From NCBI RefSeq assembly GCF_944390845.1, contig NZ_CALXRM010000021.1, positions 1 through 49,564 of the forward strand: a stretch of DNA of 49,564 nt. The letters are read 5' to 3'. The notes under the pieces are model-generated. The model made no database searches. It was given only the letters and a program-made list of their open reading frames with translations, and was not told the DNA's origin. Positions 24,989 through 33,978 of this stretch are shown one piece after another. This DNA comes from an uncultured Brachyspira sp. (lineage in GTDB: Bacteria; Spirochaetota; Brachyspiria; Brachyspirales; Brachyspiraceae). How positions within the stretch are numbered: position 1 is the stretch's first letter; each line of letters begins with the position of its first letter. A program made the position numbers and the translations under genes.

Positions 24989-27091
24989 ATGAGAATAAAA
25001 CTTCTAGCGATTATAGTATTATTTTTAATGACTATGTCGCTTTCATACACTTTCGATAAAACTCCATATTATGTAAACACAGAAACTTATGATTCTTATA
25101 GAGAATTATTAAGAGGGGTGCATTATTATAATCAAGAACGTTATGATGCTGCAATAGCTAGTTTTAGAAACTCTCTTAATACAAATCCTACTGATAAGTT
25201 TATAAGATATTGGTATAGTAAGTCTTTATATAAAGCAGGATATATGTCTTTAGCTGTTAATGAATGGCTTAACATTGCTAGAATGGGTTATGAAGATCCT
25301 ATTATTGTTTCTAAAATCAATAAATATGATTCTGCTAATGCTGTAGAAGAAAAGAAAGATGTTTTCAGTAATTTTATTTATTTGAAAGCTTTTTCTACTA
25401 ATGCTAATTTCTTAAAAAATATTAATCAGCCTATACAAGTAAAAGTAATGAGTGACGGTACTTTATATGTATTGGATTATAGTGATTCATCTTTAAAGAG
25501 ATTTGATATTAACGGCAATATGTTAAGCAAAATATCTCATGGTAAAAGACTAGAAATTGATCATACAAGTTGGTGGAAAAAAGTATTACAATTTGTAGCT
25601 AAAGTTTATCCTTATGAAAAATTAGAAAATCCTAGAGGATTTACTATAGATAATAATGGTAATATATATATAGCAAATACTAAAAAAGATAAGATATTCA
25701 AATATAATGCTAATGGAAATTATATTACTAATATAGGTGTATCAGGTGTTGGTGATGGTCAATTATTGGGACCTTCTTCAGTATTTGTTGATAATGACGG
25801 AAATTTGTATGTATCAGATACTGGAAACAATAGAGTAGTTGTATTTGATGTTGATGGAAATTTCTTATATAATTTTGGAAGACTTGGAGAGAATGAAGGA
25901 GAATTCTTTTCTCCTGCTGGCATAGTTGTTAATAGTGATTATGTGTATATTGCTGATATGGGCAACAAAAGAATACAGCAATTTGATCTTAATGGTAATT
26001 ATATAAGAACTATTAAACATGAATTATTCAATGAGCCTAGAGGTTTATCATTTGCTAATGACGGCAACATTTATGTGGCTGATGGAAATAAAGTTTTCTA
26101 TTATGATATAAATGCGGATACTTTTACTGTATTCAATAATTCTGAAAGATATACAGCAACTCCTACTTCAGTTGCTGAGGGACCTAATGGTTCTATATAT
26201 CTTACTGATTTTATGTCTGGAAGAATTGATGTTTATACAAGAAAAGAAGAATATTATGCTAACTTAGATGTATTTGTAGACAGACAATATTTGAATAAAT
26301 TCCCTGTTGTTGTAGCATCTGTTACAGTTAGGGACAGAGCAGCAAATCCTGTAGTTGGGCTTACAGCTGATAACTTCTTTGTGAAAGAAAATTCTGCTGT
26401 TGATCATAAAGTTGGTTTTTATGATGCTCCAGAATTACATGAGTATAGATTTGTATATTTAATAGAAGATAGTGCCTCTGTTAAACCTTATGAAAATAGA
26501 ATTAAAGAAGAAATTAGTAATTTCACTATGAGTTTAACAAATAATGATGAAGTTTTAGTTATACATTATAATGATCAAGTTTATAAGGCTGATAATTATG
26601 ATGCTAGAAATTTGAGAATACTTGAAAATGCTAATAACTTCCATTTTACAGGCGGAATATCTGCTTTAGATGATGCTTATTATGAGGCTATAAGGCTTGC
26701 AGGAAATAGCTTTAAGAAAACTGCTATTATACACTTTACTGTAAGCAATCCTGATGATAGAGTATTTGATATGATGAATTTTAGTGATCTTTCAAGTTTT
26801 GCTAAGAATAATGCGGTTTCTATAAACCATGTTTATATAGGACCAGATAAATCTAATTATTTCTTAGATTTAATGACAAAGAATACTTATGGATATACTA
26901 TCAATGCTGATTTATCTATAAATTATTCTCAGGAGCTACAGAGAATTAAAGATATTAATTTTGGAAGATATTTTATATATTATAATAGTTTCAAAAATCT
27001 TTCCCAGTCTGGACAATTCAGAGCTTTGAATGTTAGGGTTCAGTATAGAGATATGTATGGTGAAGAAGAAGTGGGATATGTGATACCATAA
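24989..27091 (+). CDS. Exported TPR-NHL-VWA protein
   Basis: 700 residues. A signal peptide (1-20, MRIKLLAIIVLFLMTMSLSYT) is followed by a TPR-like pair (residues about 40-100, YNQERYDAAIASFRNSLNTNP). Residues about 130-420 form NHL-type beta-propeller blades, each with a G-x-IYIADTGNNRV-like segment (GNLYVSDTGNNRVVVFD, YVYIADMGNKRIQQFD). The rest, about 435-700, resembles a von Willebrand A-like domain (EYRFVYLIEDSASV, NDEVLVIHYNDQVY), though the metal-site DxSxS reads EDSAS. Such proteins bind partners outside the inner membrane. A double terminator follows. Function unknown; it is absent from standard flagellar sets and may be unrelated to motility. Confidence 0.75.
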   Translation: MRIKLLAIIVLFLMTMSLSYTFDKTPYYVNTETYDSYRELLRGVHYYNQERYDAAIASFRNSLNTNPTDKFIRYWYSKSLYKAGYMSLAVNEWLNIARMGYEDPIIVSKINKYDSANAVEEKKDVFSNFIYLKAFSTNANFLKNINQPIQVKVMSDGTLYVLDYSDSSLKRFDINGNMLSKISHGKRLEIDHTSWWKKVLQFVAKVYPYEKLENPRGFTIDNNGNIYIANTKKDKIFKYNANGNYITNIGVSGVGDGQLLGPSSVFVDNDGNLYVSDTGNNRVVVFDVDGNFLYNFGRLGENEGEFFSPAGIVVNSDYVYIADMGNKRIQQFDLNGNYIRTIKHELFNEPRGLSFANDGNIYVADGNKVFYYDINADTFTVFNNSERYTATPTSVAEGPNGSIYLTDFMSGRIDVYTRKEEYYANLDVFVDRQYLNKFPVVVASVTVRDRAANPVVGLTADNFFVKENSAVDHKVGFYDAPELHEYRFVYLIEDSASVKPYENRIKEEISNFTMSLTNNDEVLVIHYNDQVYKADNYDARNLRILENANNFHFTGGISALDDAYYEAIRLAGNSFKKTAIIHFTVSNPDDRVFDMMNFSDLSSFAKNNAVSINHVYIGPDKSNYFLDLMTKNTYGYTINADLSINYSQELQRIKDINFGRYFIYYNSFKNLSQSGQFRALNVRVQYRDMYGEEEVGYVIP

Positions 27092-27104
27092 TAAAAGTTT
27101 ATAA

Positions 27105-27146
27105 TAAAAAGAGGCTTTTCATAGTTTTATGAGAAGCCTTTTTTAT
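27105..27146 (+). terminator. Terminator after the NHL protein gene
   Basis: AGGCTTTTCATA (27112-27123) pairs with TATGAGAAGCCT (27128-27139), with one wobble pair, followed by six T. Confidence 0.9.
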
Positions 27147-27150
27147 ATAT

Positions 27151-27187
27151 AAAAAAGCTTCCTTATTAATTTAAGAAAGCCTTTTAT
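27151..27187 (-). terminator. Terminator after rnr
   Basis: An imperfect hairpin (AAAAGCTTCCTTA against TAAGAAAGCCTTT) with a T-run on the minus-strand side. It lies just past the rnr stop, back to back with the previous terminator. Confidence 0.65.
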
Positions 27188-27207
27188 TATTTTTTATTAA
27201 TTAAATA

Positions 27208-29214
27208 TTATCTTCTTTTTTTTGATTTTTTTCTTTCTTTTCTATCTCTTTTGTCCCTTCTGTCTTTTGAATTTCTTTTTTTATCTTTGCTTGATTTACT
27301 TGATTTATGAGATTTTCTTGAATATATTTCTTTTTTGTTTTTCTTTTTCTTCAAAAAATCTCTGCTGTCTATTATATCTCTGTCATCGAAACTATTATCA
27401 AATTCGCTTGCTGGTATGAAGTCAATGAACAATTCTTTTACATCAACTTTATAAACTACTATTCTTATTCTGTCGCCTAATGTGTACCATTTAGCATCTT
27501 CTTCGCTGTAGGCTGCCTGTTCATGTTCATCATATCTGTAATGTGATTTTAAAGTAGCATATCTTATTAAGCCCTCGATTCCTCTGTCTTCTATTTCAAC
27601 GAATATTCCGAAATTGGTAACGCCGCTTACTATTCCGTTATATTCATTTCCAACCTTGTCTTTCATAAATCTTGCAGCTTTTACTTTATCTAAACTTCTC
27701 TCGCATTCAACTGCTATTCTTTCAGTCTTTGAACACCATTGAGCTGAATTTGTATAAAACTGCTGCATAGTAGGTTTTAAATTATTTACTCCTTCTAATG
27801 CCTGCTTTAAAAGTCTATGAGTTAGTAAGTCTGTATATCTTCTTATAGGCGAAGTAAAATGAGTATAATATTCAAAACCTAATCCAAAGTGACCTATATT
27901 ATTAACATCGTATATAGCCTGCTTCATAGAACGTAAGAGTAGGGTAAGAAGTAATTTTTCGTCCGGCTTTCCCATTATAGATTCTATAAATGAATGGAAA
28001 TCCAAATTACCGTCTGCATCTCTTGTAATTCTGTAGCCTCTGTTAAATGCTATTCTTGTGAATGTGTCTAGTTTTTCCTGATCCGGTGTATCATGTACTC
28101 TGTAAATAGCACCTTTTATTTTCTTTAATTTTTTTGCTACTTCACAGTTGGCAATAAGCATTAATTCTTCTATGATTTTATGAGTTTCTTTTCTTTCACC
28201 GATGAAAAAGTCTTTAGGATTTCCGCCTTTATCCAATATTATTTGAGTTTCATTAAGATCGAATTCTATACTTCCATTATCTATTCTTTTTTGAAGTAGT
28301 ATTCTTTTTACGTCATCAGCATTTTTTAGTAATTCTACAAGCCAATCTTCATCTTGTTCTATACCGTCCAAAACATCTTGAGCATAATCATAGGTTAATC
28401 TTCTGCTTGATTTTATAACGCTTTTATGAAAAGTACTTTCTTTTACATTTCCTTTATTGTCTATTGTTACGAATACTGTCATTGTGAATCTGCTTACGCC
28501 TTCATTCAAAGAACATATTCCATTTGAAAGCTCATGCGGAAACATAGGATAAACCGTGTCTATTAAATAAACGCTGTTTCCTCTTTTTCTTGCCTCTCTG
28601 TCTAAAGCACTTCCCATAACTACAAAATGACTAACATCAGCAATATGAATACCTAATTTATAACCGTCATTTAATTTTTCTATACTTATAGCATCGTCAA
28701 AATCTTTTGAATCGGCTCCATCTATTGTTACAGTTCTTATATCTCTTAAATCTATTCTGTCAAATTCTAATTCTACATTTTCCATGCTGTCTGGCAATAG
28801 TTTAGCTTCTTCCAAGCATTTTTTTGGAAATTCAGTCGGCACATTATATGCTTTTGCTATTATCTCAGCATCTTTCTTTGCATTATTAACATCTATTTTT
28901 ATTTCTGGTTTTGGTATGCTTGTTTTTTTTCCAGATCTTTCATCTTTTTTGCTTTTGCTTGTTTTTCTATTTTTTATTATATCTTTTTCTTTTTCATTTA
29001 TTCTTTTTAATTCTCTTTCTAAATAAATTTTTCCCTCATTGGTAAGTTTTAAAGTATTAGACTTCCTCATTACAAGTCCCATTGATATGGACTTTTGAAG
29101 CATTTTATCAAAACGTAATTTATCTTTTTTTTCTTTTATATGCTCGCTTTTATAAGATGAAATATCTAATTCTTTTTGTTTATTAATTCTTTTTAATAAT
29201 TTTATTACTTTCAT
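27208..29214 (-). CDS. rnr: Ribonuclease R (RNase II family)
   Basis: 668 residues. The RNB domain has the catalytic signature TIDGADSKDFDDAIS with its metal-binding aspartates, and RRLTYDYAQDVLDG and HFTSPIRRYTDLLTHRL further on. A C-terminal S1 domain (GNEYNGIVSGVTNFGIFVEIEDRGIEGLI) precedes a strongly basic Lys/Arg/Ser tail of about 50 residues. The N-terminus is short and basic, without two full cold-shock domains. It is a processive 3'-5' exoribonuclease that degrades structured RNA. It is the last gene of a minus-strand run but has its own promoter. Confidence 0.92.
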   Translation of the reverse strand: MKVIKLLKRINKQKELDISSYKSEHIKEKKDKLRFDKMLQKSISMGLVMRKSNTLKLTNEGKIYLERELKRINEKEKDIIKNRKTSKSKKDERSGKKTSIPKPEIKIDVNNAKKDAEIIAKAYNVPTEFPKKCLEEAKLLPDSMENVELEFDRIDLRDIRTVTIDGADSKDFDDAISIEKLNDGYKLGIHIADVSHFVVMGSALDREARKRGNSVYLIDTVYPMFPHELSNGICSLNEGVSRFTMTVFVTIDNKGNVKESTFHKSVIKSSRRLTYDYAQDVLDGIEQDEDWLVELLKNADDVKRILLQKRIDNGSIEFDLNETQIILDKGGNPKDFFIGERKETHKIIEELMLIANCEVAKKLKKIKGAIYRVHDTPDQEKLDTFTRIAFNRGYRITRDADGNLDFHSFIESIMGKPDEKLLLTLLLRSMKQAIYDVNNIGHFGLGFEYYTHFTSPIRRYTDLLTHRLLKQALEGVNNLKPTMQQFYTNSAQWCSKTERIAVECERSLDKVKAARFMKDKVGNEYNGIVSGVTNFGIFVEIEDRGIEGLIRYATLKSHYRYDEHEQAAYSEEDAKWYTLGDRIRIVVYKVDVKELFIDFIPASEFDNSFDDRDIIDSRDFLKKKKNKKEIYSRKSHKSSKSSKDKKRNSKDRRDKRDRKERKKSKKRR

Positions 29215-29290
29215 TGTTGTTTTATTTACCTATAATTAAATTAGATTGTATTCATATTTTTCATAAATATAATTATTTGACATTAATTTC

Positions 29291-29318
29291 ATTATAGCAA
29301 TATTATTTATAATGTCAA
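29291..29318 (-). promoter_or_regulatory. Promoter of rnr
   Basis: On the minus strand TTGACA (29318-29313), a 16-bp spacer and TATAAT (29296-29291) are consensus boxes, predicting a start near 29284 and a leader of about 70 nt. A mirror TTTGACATT at 29276-29284 forms a 9-bp inverted repeat with it. Confidence 0.75.
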
Positions 29319-29386
29319 ACGGTAATAATTTTTTACATATTTATGTTCTAATTGTTTTTTAAATATAGAAAGCGTTTATTTTTATA

Positions 29387-29412
29387 CCCCCTCATAATCA
29401 AATATGAGGGGG
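29387..29412. repeat. GC-rich 9-bp hairpin
   Basis: CCCCCTCAT (29387-29395) pairs perfectly with ATGAGGGGG (29404-29412) around an 8-base loop. Neither strand has a T-run after it, so it is not a typical terminator; an operator or part of a structured RNA is possible. Confidence 0.85.
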
Positions 29413-29561
29413 GATACAGTTTAATTAAATGAAGGTTATAAAATATTCGTATCACCTAAGATACAAAAGTAATTGACAAGTATTAATTTTTGTGTTTCTT
29501 TATCATTTGTTAGTATATTCTAACATATTTCTGTTTTATGTCAATACTAATAAGCGTAATT

Positions 29562-30410
29562 TTATTTATTTTTTCTTTCAATCCATTCATTTTTTGTAGT
29601 ATTTGAATTAGTCATTAATTTTTTTAACTCATCTCTGTTTTTATTATCCAATGCCTTTTTAAAATCTTCCAAACAATTTATATATTTTTGAAGCGTATCA
29701 GATAAATATTCACTATTATACAAAAATAACTCACTCCACATATTGGCATCTATTGTTCCGACTCTTGTATGATCTCCCAAACTATTTCCTTCATAACCTA
29801 ATGAAGCTAGAAAATGGTCATGATTAACAATGCCGCATGCTATTATATGCATAAGCTGACTTGTAAAGGCTATCATTTCATCATGTTTTTCTGGTGTTGA
29901 AATTATTACTTTTAAACAGCCTAAATCTTTTGAAAGTTTTTTTATAATGTTAATATCATCTTCATTTGCATTTTCATTATTTACTATTATGGCATTTGAA
30001 TTTTTGAAAAGAGTTTCTGAAGAATTGCAGTATCCTCCTTTTTCTTTTCCAGCCATAGTATGAAGTCCGACATATTTTTTATCTTTTGTGTTATTAAAAA
30101 TATCAGTTTTTACTCCGCAGAAGTCTGAGAGTATTTTATTATTATCAATTAAGTGTTTATATTTATTTATGATATCTATCGCTATAGAAGGCAATGTGCA
30201 TAACATAATAATGTCAGACCATTTTATACATTCTTCTATACTATCATAATTACAATAACCTTTTTCAATATATCCGTCTTTTACAGCAGATTCTATATTT
30301 TCTTTATTTGTATCTATAGCGTATATATTATAATTTTGATTACTAGCTTTTAATGCTTTAATTAAAGAACCGCCCATCAAGCCCATTCCAATAACTGTTA
30401 TATTTGGCAT
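29562..30410 (-). CDS. tyrA: Prephenate dehydrogenase
   Basis: 282 residues with the NAD-binding start VIGMGLMGGSLIKALK and the family pattern LSDFCGVKTDIF, VGLHTMAGKEKGGY and EKHDEMIAFTSQLMHIIA. The GLHTMAGKEKGG segment corresponds to the G-x-HPMAG-x-E-x-x-G signature, with Thr in place of Pro. It oxidatively decarboxylates prephenate to 4-hydroxyphenylpyruvate in tyrosine synthesis. No ACT or chorismate mutase domain is fused. It follows the NYN-LOTUS gene by 46 bases on the same strand; the other aromatic genes are elsewhere. Confidence 0.87.
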   Translation of the reverse strand: MPNITVIGMGLMGGSLIKALKASNQNYNIYAIDTNKENIESAVKDGYIEKGYCNYDSIEECIKWSDIIMLCTLPSIAIDIINKYKHLIDNNKILSDFCGVKTDIFNNTKDKKYVGLHTMAGKEKGGYCNSSETLFKNSNAIIVNNENANEDDINIIKKLSKDLGCLKVIISTPEKHDEMIAFTSQLMHIIACGIVNHDHFLASLGYEGNSLGDHTRVGTIDANMWSELFLYNSEYLSDTLQKYINCLEDFKKALDNKNRDELKKLMTNSNTTKNEWIERKNK

Positions 30411-30456
30411 AATATTTCCTTATAATATAATTATTTTATGATTGCTTATATTTTTA

Positions 30457-31563
30457 TTATTTGTTTTCTATATCATTTAATATTTCTAATACTTTATTTT
30501 TATCTTTTATAATGAAACTGTTTCCCTTATTGCTTAATTCGATAGGTACATCTTTTTTTATGATATAATTTATAAAACGGCTTGGTTTTTTGAATTTAGT
30601 GTGTTTTACTGCACTTGAACCGCTGTTTATTGAAAATCTTTTATTTATTTCATTCATAACATTAGCTAAAGATATATTAATGTTTTCTTCGCAATTAGCA
30701 ATTATTTCATTGAATGCATATATAAAATTATTTTCACTAATTTCGCAGTTATGTAAGTTTAAAATATTAGACATTACATCTTTAAAAATATTCATATCAT
30801 TAATATAAAAATCATCACCGTCTGTTTTTGTTTCTATTCCATTATTATTTAGATATTTAAGAACATTCTTTATTTTTTTGAATTGAGTTTGTTCTATAGC
30901 ACTTTTTCCTTTTTCAAGATTGAAGTCTTCATTTATTTTATTACAAATATCAGAGATGGATATTCTTATATTTTTTGTTGTTTCATCATTGTTGTAAATT
31001 TCTATTATTCTATTATAGAATAAAGTTAAGAAATCATTTTTATCGATTGTGATTTCTTTTTTTATTTCTTTCTCTTGTTTATCATTTTTATCAGAAACTT
31101 TATAATCTTCAATTTTAAATATATGACTGCATGAATTTTTAAATATATCTCTTGCAGAATTCTCAGATATTGTAACTATTGAAACTAAAGCCCCAAATCT
31201 TGTTAATCTATCCATAATAACAGTATAATCAACATCTCTAGTTACAAATACTGCTATATCAATTTTTTTATCTATAACAAAATCTTCAAATGCATCTATT
31301 GAAGATATCATATCTGCCATATTTTTTGCTTTATTAACTGGAACAGAATAAACAATATCTATATGCAAATCTCTTAAACTTTTAGCATATTTTTTTATTG
31401 ACTTTGCATCACCGTAAGATTTTTTTATAGAATAGAAAACTTCTTTATCTTTAAAATTGTTTTTATAATATAATAGTATATTATTGAGCATTGATTCAAA
31501 ATTAACGTCATAAGTTAAATGACATATATTTTCTAAATCTATGTATATACCTATCTTTTTCAT
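30457..31563 (-). CDS. NYN-domain protein with two OST-HTH/LOTUS domains
   Basis: 368 residues. The N-terminal NYN (PIN-like) domain has a metal-binding acidic set: Asp9 (GIYIDLENI), Asp84 (NMADM), Asp110 and Asp112 (VTRDVDY). Residues about 178-262 and 270-360 are two OST-HTH/LOTUS winged-helix units, each with a matching core (GKSAIEQTQFKKIKNVLKYL and GSSAVKHTKFKKPSRFINYI). LOTUS domains bind RNA, so the protein is a candidate ribonuclease. The ATG at 31563 is preferred over one three codons upstream, because the AAGAG ribosome-like sequence overlaps the latter. It follows the YhaN-like ATPase gene by 102 bases and precedes tyrA. A LabA-like regulatory role is the alternative. Confidence 0.85.
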   Translation of the reverse strand: MKKIGIYIDLENICHLTYDVNFESMLNNILLYYKNNFKDKEVFYSIKKSYGDAKSIKKYAKSLRDLHIDIVYSVPVNKAKNMADMISSIDAFEDFVIDKKIDIAVFVTRDVDYTVIMDRLTRFGALVSIVTISENSARDIFKNSCSHIFKIEDYKVSDKNDKQEKEIKKEITIDKNDFLTLFYNRIIEIYNNDETTKNIRISISDICNKINEDFNLEKGKSAIEQTQFKKIKNVLKYLNNNGIETKTDGDDFYINDMNIFKDVMSNILNLHNCEISENNFIYAFNEIIANCEENINISLANVMNEINKRFSINSGSSAVKHTKFKKPSRFINYIIKKDVPIELSNKGNSFIIKDKNKVLEILNDIENK

Positions 31564-31665
31564 AAATACCATCTCTTATAATTTATTTATGATTTATTGT
31601 ATAAAGAAATTAATAAAAATACAATACTATTTAAGGTAATTTATATATTTTAAAATATGTAAATT

Positions 31666-33825
31666 TTAAGATAATTCATGTATTACAGCTTCTTTATAAT
31701 TTTTCATTATATCTCTTATGAATGTATCTTTTGTAAATATTACTATAGGTATATTGTATTTATTTGAATATTCTTTTATAAATGATAATGCTTCTTTGGT
31801 TCTATTATTATCAAAAGTTATGAATGGGTCATCTAATAATATAAGTCTTCCTTGTTCATGTATTTTTGTAATCATAGAAAGACGCATAGCTATATAAACT
31901 GCATCCTTTGTAGCTGAAGAAAGTAATTCTACATTTCTGCTTTCATTTTGTTTATCTTTAACCATAATTTTAGATTTATCAAAACCAGACATTGTAATTC
32001 CATTATCAGATAAACTTTTTCCTGTTATATGATTATATAAAACTTTAGCTTCATTTGAAAGTGAATTGAATATATCATCATTCTTTTTATTTATTTGAAG
32101 CAGCATATCCTCCAACATTTCTAAAGCTTTTTTCTTTTTATTCATATTTTTTATTTCTTCATTATTTTCTGCATATTCACTTTCAAGATTTATTATATTA
32201 TTATGTACATTGTCTGCACTGTTTAGTTCGCCTTGAATATATGAAGCATTAGACATTACTTTATTCATATTTTCTTTTAAAGCATTTATTTCTTTTTCTA
32301 AATCTTTTAATTTATTTTCTATTGCTTTCATTTCCATTTCATTAAAACCTTCAGGATTAACTCCTTTTTCATCTAATTCTCTTAATATTCTATTACAATT
32401 AGCTTCAAGTGTTTTTATATCTTTAAGTCCGAATTTTTTTGCTTCTGTCATAAGTTTGGCAAATAATTCTTCTGTATTTTTATAAACATTATCAAAATTA
32501 GTTTTTATCTCATAATAATTTTCTTTGCTTTTTACATTAAGTTTATTTAATAAATCATTAAAGTCTTTATTGTATTTTTCTAAATTTATTAAAGCTTCTT
32601 GTAATTGTTTTTTATAATTTTCTAATTCTTTATCATCTTTTTTAGAAAGTATCAATTCTATTTTTGCCAATTCTTTTGTTAATATATCTTTAAGTGCAGA
32701 AAGTTCTAAATTATTTGCATTTATATCGAGTTCAGGTAGGGTATCTAGTATATCATTTATAAACTTATCATTTTTGCCTTCTTTTATTAAAAGGAATGGT
32801 ATTGAAGGAAGTATTATTAAAAACCAATAAGGATTTTTAAAATATAAACTGAGTAATGAAGATATTAAAATTACAGCTGATAAGAAAACTATTTTTGGTA
32901 TTTTATTTGTTTTTTCTCTAAGAACATCTATCTTTTTTATTGCTTTATCTATTCTTATCATTATGCTTTCATAATCAATTTTATTTTTTTCTTCTACTGC
33001 TTTTTGTAAAGGTTCTATTTTTCCTTTTAAATTATATATTTCTTTTTCACATTCATTTATTTTTTCACTTATATTGTTTATTATTTTTGAATGATCTTTT
33101 TGTAAGTATATATTATCATTTATGAATTTATCTTTTTTGTTGAAGTCATTTATCATAGTTATAATATTTAATATGACATTCTTTTCTTTTGATTTATTTT
33201 TTTCTTCTCTTACAGCATTTAATTTATTATATTCATTGATTTTTTCTTTTATAATATTATCACTTTCTTTTAAGAGTTCATTTAAATCTTTTAATTTATC
33301 TTTTTTATCTATTTCAGTATTAACTTTATTATATAAATTATCTAATTCTTCTTTTATTTCTTCGTTTCTGTATTTAAAATTTTTTAATTGAGCTGGTATA
33401 GCATTTTGAGATTTTCCGGAATGTTCGGCTTTTACTTCTGATATTATTTTTCCAACATCTATATCAGAAGCAAATAATTTTTTCTTTATTTCGCTTTCCC
33501 AATCTTTTGAATCTTTTTTACTGTCGGACATTTCAAATATAATTTCGCTTTGTCTTATAGAATATAAATTATTATAGGATTGAGGATGCATCTTTTTTGA
33601 AGGTTCTATTTCAGGAATAATATTAATATCTATATCATCGCCGTATCTTGATTTTATTTGTTTTGCAAATGTGGAAGTTCTTTTATTTTCTGAAAACAAT
33701 AACATTAAGGAGTCAAATATAGTAGTTTTACCGGATTCATTTTCTCCGTAGAATAAAGTGAGTTTATCAGATATATCAAAAGATTTATTTTTAAATTTTC
33801 CAAATTTGTTTAGATTCAAAACCAT
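31666..33825 (-). CDS. SMC/Rad50-type ATPase resembling YhaN
   Basis: 719 residues. Walker A is GENESGKTT at 27-35 after a RecF/SbcC-like start (LNLNKFGKFKNKSFDIS), and Walker B is GRLILLDDPFITFDNN near 655-668. Long coiled coils lie between, rich in Lys, Glu and Asn. At about 303-342 two hydrophobic helices (VFLSAVILISSLLSLYF and YWFLIILPSIPFLLI) interrupt them, a feature of the YhaN family. Related ATPases work with an SbcD/YhaO-type nuclease; none is adjacent. The nearest gene downstream is the NYN-LOTUS protein. Ribosome site CAGGAAA before the ATG. DNA-end or nucleic-acid metabolism at the membrane is inferred. Confidence 0.8.
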   Translation of the reverse strand: MVLNLNKFGKFKNKSFDISDKLTLFYGENESGKTTIFDSLMLLFSENKRTSTFAKQIKSRYGDDIDINIIPEIEPSKKMHPQSYNNLYSIRQSEIIFEMSDSKKDSKDWESEIKKKLFASDIDVGKIISEVKAEHSGKSQNAIPAQLKNFKYRNEEIKEELDNLYNKVNTEIDKKDKLKDLNELLKESDNIIKEKINEYNKLNAVREEKNKSKEKNVILNIITMINDFNKKDKFINDNIYLQKDHSKIINNISEKINECEKEIYNLKGKIEPLQKAVEEKNKIDYESIMIRIDKAIKKIDVLREKTNKIPKIVFLSAVILISSLLSLYFKNPYWFLIILPSIPFLLIKEGKNDKFINDILDTLPELDINANNLELSALKDILTKELAKIELILSKKDDKELENYKKQLQEALINLEKYNKDFNDLLNKLNVKSKENYYEIKTNFDNVYKNTEELFAKLMTEAKKFGLKDIKTLEANCNRILRELDEKGVNPEGFNEMEMKAIENKLKDLEKEINALKENMNKVMSNASYIQGELNSADNVHNNIINLESEYAENNEEIKNMNKKKKALEMLEDMLLQINKKNDDIFNSLSNEAKVLYNHITGKSLSDNGITMSGFDKSKIMVKDKQNESRNVELLSSATKDAVYIAMRLSMITKIHEQGRLILLDDPFITFDNNRTKEALSFIKEYSNKYNIPIVIFTKDTFIRDIMKNYKEAVIHELS

Positions 33826-33853
33826 TTTTATTTCCTGTTTTTATGCTTATGGC

Positions 33854-33881
33854 ATTTTATCATTTTTAATACAAATTTCAA
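33854..33881 (-). promoter_or_regulatory. Promoter of the YhaN-like ATPase gene
   Basis: On the minus strand TTGAAA (33881-33876), a 16-bp spacer and TAAAAT (33859-33854) lie about 30 bases before the ATG. Confidence 0.5.
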
Positions 33882-33918
33882 ATTTTATAATTTTGTAATA
33901 TTTGTATAAAATAAAGAA

Positions 33919-33949
33919 TTGACATTATATTATTTTTTTATATTATAAT
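33919..33949 (+). promoter_or_regulatory. Promoter of the barrel protein gene
   Basis: A consensus TTGACA (33919-33924) is followed by TATTAT at 33941-33946 (16-bp spacer) or TATAAT at 33944-33949 (19-bp). The first spacing is preferred. It diverges from the YhaN promoter. Confidence 0.6.
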
Positions 33950-33978
33950 AATAAACAGTTAATTTAAGTGAGAATAAT

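Larger units (their letters stand above)
29215..29561. other. 347-bp intergenic region upstream of rnr
   Basis: It contains the rnr promoter, a 9-bp GC hairpin, a small GTATC/GATAC stem (29440s-29450s) and a second possible minus-strand promoter (TTGACA 29544-29539, 16 bp, TAGAAT 29522-29517). That second promoter would transcribe the structured part towards rnr, giving a long leader or a small RNA. No coding frame is evident. Confidence 0.65.

Noticed and set aside
29277..29306. Plus-strand promoter facing away from rnr
   Set aside because: The -10 region is poor and there is no plus-strand gene nearby; the TTGACA is part of the inverted repeat.
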